This document shows, piece after piece, positions 1 to 11,886 of a stretch of DNA of 64,000 bases. Under the pieces are notes generated by a model. It saw only the letters and a list, made by a program, of their open reading frames with translations, ran no database searches and was not told where the DNA came from. A program made the position numbers and the translations under genes. The number at the start of each line of letters is the position of its first letter. Position 1 is the first letter of the stretch. Source of the DNA: Muriicola soli (GTDB lineage Bacteria > Bacteroidota > Bacteroidia > Flavobacteriales > Flavobacteriaceae); NCBI RefSeq assembly GCF_004139715.1, contig NZ_CP035544.1:2297501-2361500 (forward strand). Direction: 5' to 3'.

Positions 1-435
1 AAATTCATACAGGGTTTCACGTGCCCCGCACTACTCAGGATACCACTACTGATAACGCACTTTACCCGTACGGGACTCTCACCCTCTACGGTCCGACTTT
101 CCAGACGGTTCCAGTTCTATTACGCATCAGATCACGTGGTCCTACAACCCCGATATTGCCGAAACAACATCGGTTTGGGCTAATCCGCGTTCGCTCGCCG
201 CTACTTACGGAATCACTTTTGTTTTCTCCTCCTCCGGCTACTTAGATGTTTCAGTTCACCGGGTTTGCTTCCCTTGCGGGATACCATGTCTTCAACATGG
301 TGGGTTGCCCCATTCGGATACCTGCGGATCATATCGTATGTGCCGATCCCCGCAGCTTTTCGCAGCTTATCGCGTCCTTCTTCGCCTCTGAGAGCCTAGG
401 CATTCCCCATACGCCCTTATTTAGCTTGTCGCCTT
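1..435 (-). rRNA. 23S ribosomal RNA, 5' part only
   Basis: The reverse complement shows the conserved 5' domain of bacterial 23S rRNA, including the stretch reading GGGGAAUGCCUAGGCUCUC followed by GAUAAGCUGCGAAAAGC. The gene runs off the left edge of the window, so only about 435 nt are present. The mature 5' end is placed near 430-440 by comparison with the usual distance to the conserved AAUGCC block; it is not exact. It is the third gene of an rRNA operon read leftward (16S, tRNA-Ile, tRNA-Ala, 23S). Confidence 0.93.
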
Positions 436-665
436 TGCCTCGTATTCTAATCTCTTGGGTATATCTTCATACCCTTCTCTATTATTTAAATTCGTGTCTT
501 TACAAAGTTTGCATTCCCTTACCTATACACCATAAAATGACCCATAAGTAAAAAAAATACAAACCCTATCCCAATATGTCAATGAACGTTTCGCTTACCC
601 TTAAAAAACCCGCAATACATCAATGTAATGCCGGTGGTAAGCTGATCCTATAATCAGATCTCTTG

Positions 666-739
666 TGGAGAATATCGGAGTCGAACCGATGACCTCCTGC
701 GTGCAAGGCAGGCGCTCTAGCCAGCTGAGCTAATTCCCC
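666..739 (-). tRNA. tRNA-Ala (anticodon TGC)
   Basis: A 74-nt cloverleaf is readable on the minus strand. The acceptor stem GGGGAAT pairs with ATTCTCC with one G-U pair, and the anticodon loop contains TGC. The T arm reads GGTTCGACTCC. CCA is not encoded (the gene is followed by CA then A). It lies in the spacer between 16S and 23S, the standard place for tRNA-Ala, downstream of tRNA-Ile. Confidence 0.97.
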
Positions 740-755
740 ATTTTCTACGAAATGG

Positions 756-783
756 AAATTCCAAATTCCAAATCCCAAATTCC
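756..783. repeat. four-unit heptamer array in the rRNA spacer
   Basis: Four uninterrupted 7-bp units are readable: AAATTCC, AAATTCC, AAATCCC, AAATTCC. They sit between tRNA-Ala and tRNA-Ile inside the transcribed spacer. The first three units match, in the same order, the last three units of the longer array at 51844-51906, so this appears to be a short copy of the same repeat family. Confidence 0.8.
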
Positions 784-902
784 AATGAGGTCTATTTAAG
801 CTTCAGCCTCTAAAATTTCCTAATTCAATATAATTCTCAATGAACGTGTGCGTTAGACCACTAAGGGCCTACTCTCTTTTGCACCTGATCTACTTTGCCA
901 AG

Positions 903-976
903 TAGTCTCAGGCAGACTCGAACTGCCGACCTCTACATTATCAGTGTAGCGCTCTAACCAGCTGAGCTATGAGACT
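903..976 (-). tRNA. tRNA-Ile (anticodon GAT)
   Basis: A 74-nt cloverleaf on the minus strand. The acceptor stem AGTCTCA pairs fully with TGAGACT. The D arm contains AGCTCAGCTGGTTAGAGC, the anticodon loop contains GAT, and the T arm reads GCAGTTCGAGTCTGC. CCA is not encoded. It is the first tRNA of the rRNA operon spacer, immediately after 16S. Confidence 0.97.
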
Positions 977-1096
977 GCATTTATTTTATAAAATAATGGT
1001 AGACAACTAAAATCATTACCCTTAAAGAAACTACAGAACCGCCTTAATGGCAGTTTGTTATATCACTTTGCTTCACCTTCGTGTAGCATCTTTCTC

Positions 1097-2627
<1,531 letters not shown>

Positions 2628-2852
2628 ATAACATTAATTACTATCAATGCTACTACAAATCCACAAAGTTCACCCGCCTCAAAACGGTTCTCATGTTTCC
2701 TTAAATTTAATGATCTATTCATCTGATAATAACTCCAAAATAAATCCGAAGATCCACCCCGTCATTACTACCAGATTCGCTGTCTACCAATATATCAATG
2801 AACTTATCTATTCTCTACTATAATCACCCAACAATCTCTCGTTAAGCGGGTG
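2628..2852 (-). other. rRNA operon leader region
   Basis: About 220 nt lie between the predicted rRNA promoter and the 16S 5' end. The stretch is A+T-rich, has no credible open reading frame on either strand, and is expected to be the transcribed pre-16S leader. No tRNA is visible in it. The strip from 2884 to 2982, between the promoter and the porin gene end, also contains nothing I recognise. Confidence 0.6.
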
Positions 2853-2883
2853 CAAATATAGAGCCATTTTTTCGGTTGTACAA
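2853..2883 (-). promoter_or_regulatory. rRNA operon promoter (Bacteroidetes type)
   Basis: On the minus strand TTG (2883-2881) is followed after exactly 20 nt by TATATTTG (2860-2853). This fits the Bacteroidetes primary sigma consensus TTG/TANNTTTG at -33/-7. The same motif pair with the same 20-nt spacing occurs before lysS and the initiator tRNA in this window. Transcription would begin around 2845. Confidence 0.8.
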
Positions 2884-2982
2884 CCCTGAACGATAAAATT
2901 TTCTTAAAAGAAAATCTATCCGTCTAACCCCCTGAAAATGAGCATTCATTCTCTAAAAATTTTAAAGTCAACCCAGGAAGAA

Positions 2983-4969
2983 TCAGGAAAAGAAGTTCCA
3001 GACAAGCCCAAAACGAATCACAAAGTCGCGATAAGGATATCCCGGTGCCGCATAATAAGTGTTCCCGGTAAAGGAAGAATTAAAATGTTCAGCCTTTAGA
3101 TATATTCGCGTTTGCCGCACTTTGGCATTAATAAAGAAATCGAGAAGCGGAAAAGCGCCCAACTCCTCGCGGTTCTGCACATAGAATTCCCCCAGCAAAG
3201 GATTATAAGCATCCATATTATATGCCGTGAAATACTTTAAGGTAATTCCGGTTTGCAAAAACATGGCATTTCTGAATATATTACTTGAGTAGTAAAGCGT
3301 ATTGCGAGTGACCAATTGTGGAACATTGAGTACCTCACTAGTCTGACTCACATTCTGATACATCACCGTATTGTTCAGAGCCCATTTCCCATATTTGAAT
3401 TCCTTAGCGTACTTCACCTTGATTAAATTCACCGAATTTCCCTCCTGCTTTGGAGTAACAAAAGAATTCTCTTCTCCATCTGCGATTTGCTGTTCTGTAG
3501 CATTAGAGGAAAAATAAGTGTAATTATCAGTTGTAGAGTATTGGGCAGTCAAATCTCCCCAGACCTGAGAGCTCAAATTAAATTTAAGACTCTGAACATT
3601 TTCATTCTCAAAGGTGTTGCTGTTATTCCAATTGTAATTGGCGTATTCCGACTGATAGAGCAGGAAATTAAAGTTGGGCAGACCCGAAGAGGAATGTGCA
3701 CTAAAACCAATCTCATTTTTTTCATTGAGTTTTAAGCTTGCCGATCCATCAAAAATATAGTTCGTCAATTCTCCTGTAATCCCGTAAGTTAATTTTCCGT
3801 CCAAGGCGAAAGAACCAATTCGTTTGCTGTAACTTCCCCTAGCGCAATCTCATCTCCCCGAAGTTGATTGGGAATGGTCCCCTGTTCCGTGATCAGAATG
3901 CTATTAAAAAGTAATCGTATTGGTACCAGTTTACAAAGCCTTTAAGTGAGCCGAGAAATTTGCTGGAATAATCAAGGCTAACACTATTGAAAAAAGTCTT
4001 CAGACTTGCTTTGTCATCAATCGGGGACACCAGAACTGAGCCGAAATAATCATTCTGCGCATCCTGCTGAAATTGAAAATACTTGGTTTCGTAACTAAAT
4101 TCATGCCCGATCCCTAGTGAGGAGTTTTTTAATGAATCTCTTTTTCTGGCCAGGGTGTAGCGTTGGTCCAAATAATATCGCTTTCCCAATAATTTGTTCC
4201 TCGCGTCGGTAAAAAATACATCTATCCTGGATCTGTCCTGAAATTCAGGATCTTCAGATTCAAATTGCACCTCCTTAGCACTTAAGCCTCCGTTCTCTTC
4301 TGCCAAAATATCCTGTGCCGCGATATGGGCCCTGAGGGAATAACGATTATTCCTGGATAGGTAGTTGACCGTAGTCCTGAAATTTCCCGATTCGTTCTCA
4401 CTGTACTGATATTTCCCAAAAGAACGGAATCCCTTGTAGGCAATAGAAAAATTTAATCTGGGAGAGGTGTTAAAGGTGAGCATAGCATCCAGCATCTGCC
4501 CCTGTTCAAAGGTGGTTTTAAAGAAAAGTTCTGTCAAAGGTGTTGGGACATTATAATAAGGTATATCCCCCACTTCGAGATAATTGAAATGTCGCGCCCT
4601 GGCTCCCAATGCCGGATACAGGTCTGGCCGCTCTCGATCCACACCAAGGCTGTTATACGGCTGCCCAATATTAGCAAATGGCATAAGCTCAAATTCATCG
4701 CGCCTGATAAAATTGTATTTGTATTCCTTTTGGATGGAAAGTGTGGTATCGAGAAAAGTGGTATCTCTGGAAAAGGATATGATCTTGTATTCTTCAATCC
4801 TGGTTATTGATTCACTCTCATCCGATCCCGCAGGTTTTTGCAGATTCCTTTTCATGAACTGTGTTGAATCCTTCTCTTTTCGCTGAGGAGGCAACTTGTC
4901 CTGGGCCTGAACCGGTAATAAGATCAGTAACAGGATTATAAAATATAGGTATCTCATAAATTTGAACAC
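2983..4969 (-). pseudogene. putative outer-membrane porin (PF14121-like), broken by two frameshifts
   Basis: Two adjacent reading frames, 4957-3893 and 3804-2983, are the N- and C-terminal parts of one flavobacterial putative porin. The N part has a signal peptide starting at ATG 4957 (MRYLYF..., ending AQ) and family-typical segments such as YNSLGVDRERPD, GARARHFNYLEVGDI and FNTSPRLNFSIAYKGFRS. The C part has amphipathic beta-strand character and ends in VWNFFS, an aromatic C-terminus typical of outer-membrane barrels. Restoring one T in the T5 run at 3906-3910 (complement) and one G in the G4 run at 3836-3839 (complement) joins the frames through SILITEQGTIP and ALGGSYSKRIGSF to give a 658-residue protein, close to the family length as I remember it. 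Both lesions are single-base losses in homopolymers, so they may be sequencing errors. The frame begins with GTG at 4969, but ATG 4957 is the likelier start. Confidence 0.85.
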
Positions 4970-5138
4970 TCAGGCAAAGTTACTTTTTTTTAATCCTAAA
5001 GAAGTGTGAAACTTTTATAAGAAAAACACATGATTTTCCTATCTTGGGGGGCTTTGATACAAAATCCTTAAAAAAAGGGTCTTTAGAACTAATAAAATTG
5101 AATAATCCTGATTTTTTCTGGATATTAGTAAAAAAAAA

Positions 5139-8100
5139 TTGATGATAAGAAAATTACTCGTGCTCTGCCTTCTGGCGGGTTCCTTCTCCTATGCGCAATT
5201 CAACCAGAATGCACCCTGGCTGGCCGGTCCTGATGAAAGCGAGCTTCGTACACCATCTACGGTTCAACCCCTTTCAATTTTCGAGATCTCAGCATCTGCT
5301 GAGGCCTATTGGAAAAACAAGGACAAAGACGCCAAAGGAAGTGGTTATAAACCTTTTAAGCGATGGGAAGACTACTGGATGCATTTTGTAGACCAGCAAG
5401 GGTACCTGCCCACACCAAAAGAACTCTGGGAGACCTGGGAAAATAAACAGAATCGAATTGGAATGACCACCAATCCCGTCAGCGCCTGGTCATCGGTGGG
5501 ACCCGAAACTGTTGGAGTCTTTTCCGGCAGATTACCTGGTACCGGAAGGACCAACGCTATAGAAGTAGATCCTAATGATCCCAATACATGGTACGTAGGT
5601 GCTCCGGCTGGGGGTATCTGGAAAACTACTGATGCGGGCAATACATGGACCAACCTCTTTGATGATTTTCCACAGATCGGGGTTTCTAGTATCGCTATAG
5701 ATCCTAATGATTCTAACATTATATATATCGCAACAGGTGATGATGACGCTGCGGATTCTTACAGTGTTGGGGTTTTTAAATCCCTGGATGCAGGGGCCAC
5801 CTGGCAGGAAACCGGGCTCAACCCTTCTACATCCAACTTCAGCACACTCATGACAGTGATCTTGATCGATCCTACGGATTCAAACGTTCTGTGGGTGGCA
5901 ACGAATACAGGGCTCTATAAAAGTATCGATGCAGGAGATACCTGGAATATTAAACAAGGCGGTTATATTGCCGACCTTAAATTAAAACCGGGCGATGCCA
6001 ATACAGTCTATGCAATCGTAGGCCGTTATTTAGGCGGATCAGGGAATCAGGTTACTTTTTATAAGTCTACGGACGGAGGTGACACACCTTTCGTAGCTTT
6101 GGATGATCCGCTTCTCCCTACCAGTTCGGGCAGGGCTTTGTTAGGGGTTACCCCTGCAGATCCGGAAGTACTTTACATCCTGACTGCCAATACAGGATCG
6201 AGTAATTTTACTTTTCAGGGGCTTTACAAATCTACAGATAGCGGTGAGACCTTTACCGAGAGTCCGAATACCACAAACATCATGGAATCGAGTCAGGCCT
6301 GGTTTGATTTGGCCTTCGAGGTTTCACCCACCAATGCCAACGAACTCTATATGGGCTGTCTGAATATCTGGAAGAGTGTCAATGGCGGGAATTCTTTTAC
6401 CCGCCTCAATCAATGGTTTACCAATAATGCGGCCTATACACATGCCGATATCCACACCATCAAAATTTTCAACGACCAGGTATTCGCCTGTACAGACGGG
6501 GGTATTTACAGATCTACCAACGGCGGAGGGAGTTTTACCGATTATACCAGCGGGATGGCCGTTGGCCAATTCTACCGGCTTTCCGTTTCGCCCGAGAATT
6601 CCTCTAAAATGATTGGAGGACTACAAGATAATGGCGGGCAGATTCTTCAAAACGGGGTATGGAATAATTATCACGGTGGTGACGGGATGGATAATGTTAT
6701 CGATCCCAACAATGATAATCTGGTCTACGGATTTACTCAATTTGGCGGTTCGCTGAATATATCATCCAACTCGGGACAATCTATTGGCTTTGTCGGACCT
6801 CCAAGGGATGATCAGAACAATACCATACAGGGAAACTGGATTACGCCCCTGGCGATCAGCAGCACCGGGGAAGTCTACTCCGGCTTTGATGCTGTATACA
6901 AATTAGTTGGTAGCGCCTGGGAGAAGTGGTCCAATGATTTTGGCGACGGAAACATCGATGATATAGAAGTAGATCCAACCGACCCGAATGTAATCTATGC
7001 CGCTGAAGGAAATATCATTTACCGCAGTGAAGATGGTGGACAAAATTTTACAACATTTTACCTGGCAGATGCCGATATTTCTGATATGACCGTCAATTCC
7101 AATGATGGTTCTTTTGTTTATTATGTCACGTCTCGCCGCGTTGGAATAAGTCAAGCCAATCAACCTACTCAAAGAGAAATTTATAAAATACCCGTAAATG
7201 AGAATGGTGAAGCCGGACTTGAAGTTGACATTACTTATAATATTCCAGCAGACCAGGCCTTTTTCTCCATTGTACATCAGGGGAGGCACACAGACAATCC
7301 CCTTTACGTAGGCACAAGTCTGGGTGTATATCGCACAGATGATACCCTCAGTGAATGGGAAGATTATTTTACCGATCTACCGAGTGTGGCTGTAAGCGAT
7401 CTGGACATCAGCCTTGACGATGAATTGATTACAGCATCCACCTACGGAAGAGGCGTTTGGCAATCGCCAATCCCTATTCAGGTGCCCGATAACGACGTGC
7501 GCCTTGTTTCTTTGTCTCCGGCTAATGACCTCGTCCTCTGCGGTGAGATCATTCCCGAAATCGTTGTGGAAAACAACGGTCTTAATCCTATAACTTCCGT
7601 AGATGTAAGCTATACCATCGATGGAGGAAACCCGCAGAATTTTAATGCGCCTGTTAACTTGAACAGCGAAGAAACCACTACTATCTCATTACCCTCGCTC
7701 AATCTGACCACAATAGGCCAATATACGCTACAGGTTACAGTTTCTATAACCGGTGATGCCTTTGCGGACAACAATGAAATAAGCCATTCCTTTTTTGTAA
7801 ACGGGTTTGGTGTAGGTGACGAAATAAATCTGTTCGAATCTACTGCTGACAATCTGAATACCTACAATGACGGGGGAGGTGCTCCACTTTGGGAAAGAGG
7901 AGTGCCCGAGGGCAGTCTCTTAAACCAGGCCCGTTCCGGGACTCAGGTTTATGGAACCAACCTGGATGGCAACCATCCCGACGGTACTATTGCTTATCTG
8001 ATTAGCGACTGTTATGAATTGTCGAGCATCCTGGCTCCTGTACTAAAGTTCCAAATGGCCTACGATCTGGAGATCAATTTTGACATTGTTTATGTAGAGT

Positions 8101-9449
8101 ACAGTACGGATGACGGGGCCAACTGGCAGGTATTGGGAAGCGTCAATAGTCAGCCCAACTGGTATAACAGTGACCGTACCAATGAAAGTTCGGGAGCAGA
8201 TGACGATTGCCAGAATTGTCCCGGAGCCCAATGGACGGGAACGGAGGCTACATTAACAGAGTATGCCTATGATTTTACGGCAAACGCTGCCCTGGGGGAA
8301 ACCGATCTTACTAATGAAAACAATGTAATCTTCAGAATCGTATTCCACTCAGATCCTTCAGTTAACCAGGAAGGAGCTATAATTGATGACCTGGTGGTAG
8401 AAGGCTTCCAGGATGATGACGATGATGATAATGACGGCGTTCTTGACGTTGATGATAACTGTCCCTTGGTGGGCAATGCTGATCAACTAGACACAGACGG
8501 CGATGGAGAAGGAGATGCCTGTGATACCGATGATGACAACGACGGGATTGACGATATTGACGACAATTGTCCTTTGATTGCTAATGCTGATCAGGCAGAT
8601 GCCGATGGAGATGGTATTGGAGATGTTTGTGATGACGATGCCGACAATGACGGAGTCCCTAATGCTCAAGATCTATGTGATAATACTCCTCCCGGGGCTG
8701 TAGTTGATGTTACGGGTTGTGAAATATTCACCCTGCCCTCCAACAACTTCAGTTTGCTTGCCGTTGGCGAAACATGTACGTCTAACAACGACGGCAGCAT
8801 TGTGGTCAATGCCACAGAAGCGCTGAATTATACCGCAATCCTTTCCGGCGGGGGCCTTAATCAAAGTCAGAGCTTTAGTGATACCTTTACATTCGAAAAT
8901 CTGGCATCAGGTTCTTATGATTTGTGCATAACAGTAGAAGGTCAGCCCGGTTACGAGGTCTGTTATTCGGTTTCTATCTCCGAACCGGAAGACTTGTCGG
9001 TATCATCGAAGATTGATTCTTTTGACAACAAGGTAACCTTGGATCTGTCCGGAGGTAAATCGTATACCATAAATCTCAATGGAGAGATCTTCCGCACTTC
9101 GGAGAGGGAGATTACCCTGCCTCTGTCACAGGTAGAAAACACTTTAACCGTAAGGACGGACAAAGATTGCCAGGGTGTATATTCGGAGACGATCATGCTG
9201 AGTTCAGAATTGCTGATCTATCCCAATCCTATCGCCTCAGGCGATCTGAATATCTATCTCGGAAACAACAGTTCCTCTCAGGTGGAGGTTGCTTTATTCG
9301 ACCTTAATGGCCGTACGGTTTTCAGAAAAGAGTACAATGTGCAAAACAATGAAATCAAATTTAATGTGGATGCACTTTCAAAAGGCATCTATATGCTGAA
9401 TATCAAAACTTCTTCAAGTTTGATGAATTATAAAATCATAAGAAAATGA
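5139..9449 (+). CDS. large secreted propeller protein with TSP3 calcium repeats and T9SS sorting tail
   Basis: The frame opens with TTG at 5139, but ATG at 5142 is the likelier start (1435 residues). Visible domains, in order: signal peptide ending SYAQ (about 1-19); a sortilin/BNR-like beta-propeller (about 115-780) with many repeats of the kind [12 protein letters not shown] and [13 protein letters not shown]; a CARDB-like adhesive domain (about 785-885); a MAM/jelly-roll-like region ending [10 protein letters not shown] (about 890-1087); an Asp-rich thrombospondin type 3 region (about 1088-1190) with DNCP and [12 protein letters not shown] motifs, expected to bind calcium; an Ig-like region; and a type IX sorting domain (about 1357-1436) starting LLIYPNP and ending YKIIRK. 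The protein should be exported by Sec and then secreted or anchored by T9SS. Function is probably adhesion or surface binding; no hydrolase catalytic motif was recognised. Its stop overlaps the next gene. Confidence 0.88.
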   Translation: MMIRKLLVLCLLAGSFSYAQFNQNAPWLAGPDESELRTPSTVQPLSIFEISASAEAYWKNKDKDAKGSGYKPFKRWEDYWMHFVDQQGYLPTPKELWETWENKQNRIGMTTNPVSAWSSVGPETVGVFSGRLPGTGRTNAIEVDPNDPNTWYVGAPAGGIWKTTDAGNTWTNLFDDFPQIGVSSIAIDPNDSNIIYIATGDDDAADSYSVGVFKSLDAGATWQETGLNPSTSNFSTLMTVILIDPTDSNVLWVATNTGLYKSIDAGDTWNIKQGGYIADLKLKPGDANTVYAIVGRYLGGSGNQVTFYKSTDGGDTPFVALDDPLLPTSSGRALLGVTPADPEVLYILTANTGSSNFTFQGLYKSTDSGETFTESPNTTNIMESSQAWFDLAFEVSPTNANELYMGCLNIWKSVNGGNSFTRLNQWFTNNAAYTHADIHTIKIFNDQVFACTDGGIYRSTNGGGSFTDYTSGMAVGQFYRLSVSPENSSKMIGGLQDNGGQILQNGVWNNYHGGDGMDNVIDPNNDNLVYGFTQFGGSLNISSNSGQSIGFVGPPRDDQNNTIQGNWITPLAISSTGEVYSGFDAVYKLVGSAWEKWSNDFGDGNIDDIEVDPTDPNVIYAAEGNIIYRSEDGGQNFTTFYLADADISDMTVNSNDGSFVYYVTSRRVGISQANQPTQREIYKIPVNENGEAGLEVDITYNIPADQAFFSIVHQGRHTDNPLYVGTSLGVYRTDDTLSEWEDYFTDLPSVAVSDLDISLDDELITASTYGRGVWQSPIPIQVPDNDVRLVSLSPANDLVLCGEIIPEIVVENNGLNPITSVDVSYTIDGGNPQNFNAPVNLNSEETTTISLPSLNLTTIGQYTLQVTVSITGDAFADNNEISHSFFVNGFGVGDEINLFESTADNLNTYNDGGGAPLWERGVPEGSLLNQARSGTQVYGTNLDGNHPDGTIAYLISDCYELSSILAPVLKFQMAYDLEINFDIVYVEYSTDDGANWQVLGSVNSQPNWYNSDRTNESSGADDDCQNCPGAQWTGTEATLTEYAYDFTANAALGETDLTNENNVIFRIVFHSDPSVNQEGAIIDDLVVEGFQDDDDDDNDGVLDVDDNCPLVGNADQLDTDGDGEGDACDTDDDNDGIDDIDDNCPLIANADQADADGDGIGDVCDDDADNDGVPNAQDLCDNTPPGAVVDVTGCEIFTLPSNNFSLLAVGETCTSNNDGSIVVNATEALNYTAILSGGGLNQSQSFSDTFTFENLASGSYDLCITVEGQPGYEVCYSVSISEPEDLSVSSKIDSFDNKVTLDLSGGKSYTINLNGEIFRTSEREITLPLSQVENTLTVRTDKDCQGVYSETIMLSSELLIYPNPIASGDLNIYLGNNSSSQVEVALFDLNGRTVFRKEYNVQNNEIKFNVDALSKGIYMLNIKTSSSLMNYKIIRK

Positions 9450-10153
9450 AATACAGACTAATATATACAGCCCTACTCTCTGCACTAGTATTATCCTGTG
9501 GAGGAGGGAGTGATCCCGATCCGGATCCGGATCCTCCGGTAGTAATCCCTGCCCCTTCTGCGGCAAGCCTGATCTTCCCGGATGATAACACGGAGTGTAA
9601 CGAAGGGACCATTGTCAATGAAACACAAAGCACCGTTACTTTTAGGTGGTCTGATTCTGAAAACACCGATTCCTATCAGGTGAATCTGCGTAATCTGGAC
9701 AACAACAATACATCCCGAACAAATTCGTCTATCAACAGTGCTGATATAACCATTTTACGAGGCGTTCCTTATGAGTGGTTTGTTGTTTCCAGGGCCGATG
9801 GCACCAATGAAACGGCCAGCAGTCCAACCTGGCGCTTTTACAATCAGGGACCCGGAGTAGAGAATTATGCCCCCTTCCCTGCCGATGTGGTGAGTCCGGA
9901 GAGAGGAGCAACAGTTGCTACAGCAGTAACAGTAAGCCTTGTTTGGGCAGGAAGTGATGTGGATAACGACCTTGAGGACTTCGAAGTGTTTTTCGGCACG
10001 GACAGCGCTGCTTTAGCTTCATTGGGTACGACTACTGAAAGTACTTTTGACGCGGCTGTGGAATCGGGAATGGTATACTATTGGCGAATTGTTTCCCGAG
10101 ACAGCCAGGGTAATACCTCCCAATCAGAAATCTTTGATTTCCGCGTGCAATAA
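9446..10153 (+). CDS. lipoprotein with two fibronectin III-like domains
   Basis: The start ATG overlaps the stop of the upstream T9SS protein by 4 nt (ATGA), so the two are translationally coupled and probably work together. The N-terminus is a lipoprotein signal with Cys18 (LVLSCGGG) followed by an Asp-Pro run ([10 protein letters not shown]) resembling an extended surface-export spacer. Two beta-sandwich repeats follow, about 35-130 and 140-235, each with the fibronectin III-like pattern V-F-W-S...Y-W-R-V ([35 protein letters not shown]). It is 235 residues long with no catalytic motif. A likely role is a surface partner or anchor for the upstream secreted protein; that is inferred only from gene order. 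Confidence 0.78.
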   Translation: MKYRLIYTALLSALVLSCGGGSDPDPDPDPPVVIPAPSAASLIFPDDNTECNEGTIVNETQSTVTFRWSDSENTDSYQVNLRNLDNNNTSRTNSSINSADITILRGVPYEWFVVSRADGTNETASSPTWRFYNQGPGVENYAPFPADVVSPERGATVATAVTVSLVWAGSDVDNDLEDFEVFFGTDSAALASLGTTTESTFDAAVESGMVYYWRIVSRDSQGNTSQSEIFDFRVQ

Positions 10154-10226
10154 TGACAGTTTTTTATTAATATTTCCATGCTGGAATGATATTTGATCCT
10201 TCTTCAGCAACTAAAACAATGAATAC

Positions 10227-10895
10227 ATGATTAAAAGAAATTTTATGCTCGTTTTTGCTCTGGGTGCAACCTTTACCTATGCGCAAAACATTGAATTACC
10301 CACAGAATTCATTAATAATACCACCTTAGGTGGCGTTAACAGTGGATTACCTGATAATGTTCAAGGTTCACCTTATGCCAACGAAGAATTCGTTCTGGGT
10401 AAGGTCTATGCCAAAGGGCAGGATCCCTACAATGGACTATTGAGGTACAATGCTTATCAGGACGGGATAGAAATGAAAACTGACAAGGGAGTCATCACCC
10501 TTTTAAAAAGGGAATATCTCAGTGCCATGATTGACGGCAAGCTATATCGCATAGAAAACTATAAGAACAATGGAGCCATCCGCAAGACCTATTTTGTAGA
10601 GATGAATAAGGGTCATGCGAGATTACTGCTTAAGCAGGGTAAAAAATTCGTGGAGGAACAGTCAGCCACCTCCTCGTATTCAAGGGATAAGCCGGCTAAG
10701 TTTGAAGATGAAAATTCGTATTACATTATTACGGAAGGAAATCCCGGGATTGAAGTAAAACTAAGGAGTAAGGATATCATTGCTGCACTTCCCGATCATA
10801 AGAAAGAAGTTGAGGCTTTTGCCAAGAAGAATAAATTAAAAATGAAGACTGAGGAAGAAGTAATTCAGGTAATGGCCTACTATAATTCCCTGTAA
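10227..10895 (+). CDS. exported protein of unknown function, tandem paralogue 1
   Basis: A 222-residue protein with a signal peptide ending TYAQ. I do not recognise a named family. It is clearly paralogous to the gene at 11044-11730: both share VQGSPYANEEF-type, RYNAY, GAIRKTYFVE-NKG and a C-terminal YYNSL, with similar spacing throughout. The C-terminal third (about 165-222) is Lys/Glu-rich and predicted helical, with a pattern of the kind DHKKEVEAF-KKNKLKMKTEEE. It is followed by a strong terminator, so the two paralogues are separate transcription units. It stands 73 nt after the lipoprotein gene and could be co-transcribed with it. Confidence 0.75.
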   Translation: MIKRNFMLVFALGATFTYAQNIELPTEFINNTTLGGVNSGLPDNVQGSPYANEEFVLGKVYAKGQDPYNGLLRYNAYQDGIEMKTDKGVITLLKREYLSAMIDGKLYRIENYKNNGAIRKTYFVEMNKGHARLLLKQGKKFVEEQSATSSYSRDKPAKFEDENSYYIITEGNPGIEVKLRSKDIIAALPDHKKEVEAFAKKNKLKMKTEEEVIQVMAYYNSL

Positions 10896-10914
10896 CCTCA
10901 ATAACTAAAATCAT

Positions 10915-10942
10915 AACCCGCACCTGGATGCGGGTTTTTTTA
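10915..10942 (+). terminator. rho-independent terminator
   Basis: The 8-bp stem AACCCGCA/TGCGGGTT (10915-10922 with 10929-10936) has a 6-nt loop and is followed by a run of T. It ends the first tandem paralogue transcript. Confidence 0.85.
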
Positions 10943-11043
10943 TGGCCTTTTCTTTATATGAATAAACGCGAATAGTCATTTTTAACAATGCGTTAAAATA
11001 TCTTGGCTGAAGAATTTTGTAACTTTTTATAAAGTCCAAGTCT

Positions 11044-11730
11044 ATGAAAAAAAGCATTCTTCCCTTGATTTTTGTCTTCTGTTTATACCTGAGCCAAGCT
11101 CAGGACATGAGTTACAATCAGCCATGGCTATCGGTAATGCCGGGTGAAAGGTCATTAGCCTTTGGAATTCCTCAGCGATCGGTCTTTTCAGATGTACAAG
11201 GCACGCCTTACGCCAATGAAGAATTCCTTGAAGGAACCCTTTACAGATTTGGCAAAGCCAAATTTAAAGGGCGGTTTCGCTACAATGCCTATACCAATGA
11301 AATAGAAAATGAGTCAAAGAACGGGCCCCTTGTTCTATTGCGAACAGATTATTACCAGGTTACTATTGGGAACGACCTCTACATTATTGCTTCTTATTTG
11401 GAAAAGGGCGCAATCAGAAAATCCTACTTTGTGGAAAAGAATAAGGGTAAAGTATGTCTTTTAAAAAAAGAGAGTAAGGAGTTATCGCAATTGGAATTTC
11501 CCGGATCTTCATACAGGCCGGAGCGTGCAGCCAGATTTAAAGATGAGGTATCTTATTATTTAAAAGTGGGTTCTGATCCTGCAGTTAAGGTAGGTTTAAA
11601 GAAAAAAGATATGGTAAAAGTATTAGCGGATCATCAGAAAGAAGTGCAGGCATTCATCAAAGAAAACTCTTTAAAGATAAGATCGGAAGAAGATGTGTTG
11701 CAACTCCTGGCATATTACAACTCACTTTGA
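11044..11730 (+). CDS. exported protein of unknown function, tandem paralogue 2
   Basis: A 228-residue protein with a signal peptide ending SQAQ, paralogous to the gene at 10227-10895. Shared landmarks are DVQGTPYANEEF, FRYNAYTNEIE, GAIRKSYFVEKNKG and the C-terminal LLAYYNSL. The pair most likely arose by tandem duplication followed by divergence, with the N-terminal 50 residues most different. It has its own upstream region of about 100 nt after the terminator of the first copy. Function is unknown; export to the periplasm or cell surface is all that can be supported. Confidence 0.75.
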   Translation: MKKSILPLIFVFCLYLSQAQDMSYNQPWLSVMPGERSLAFGIPQRSVFSDVQGTPYANEEFLEGTLYRFGKAKFKGRFRYNAYTNEIENESKNGPLVLLRTDYYQVTIGNDLYIIASYLEKGAIRKSYFVEKNKGKVCLLKKESKELSQLEFPGSSYRPERAARFKDEVSYYLKVGSDPAVKVGLKKKDMVKVLADHQKEVQAFIKENSLKIRSEEDVLQLLAYYNSL

Positions 11731-11829
11731 CCAAATGGATAGAATGGATTCTAAATGAGCTGTTTACTCATTACATCAAAACCCCATGGGATGTAAACGA
11801 TGAAGATTACAGCTCAGATCAGATAAACC

Positions 11830-11866
11830 TAAAAATAAAAAAGCCCGCTAATTGCGGGCTCTTTTC
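11830..11866. terminator. bidirectional terminator between convergent genes
   Basis: The 7-bp stem AGCCCGC/GCGGGCT (11842-11848 with 11854-11860) has a 5-nt loop. Read leftward it is followed by a long T run, so it mainly ends the susCD operon. Read rightward it has a shorter C-TTTT tail that could end the second tandem paralogue. Confidence 0.8.
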
Positions 11867-11886
11867 TATGTAAACTAGTGTTTTTA

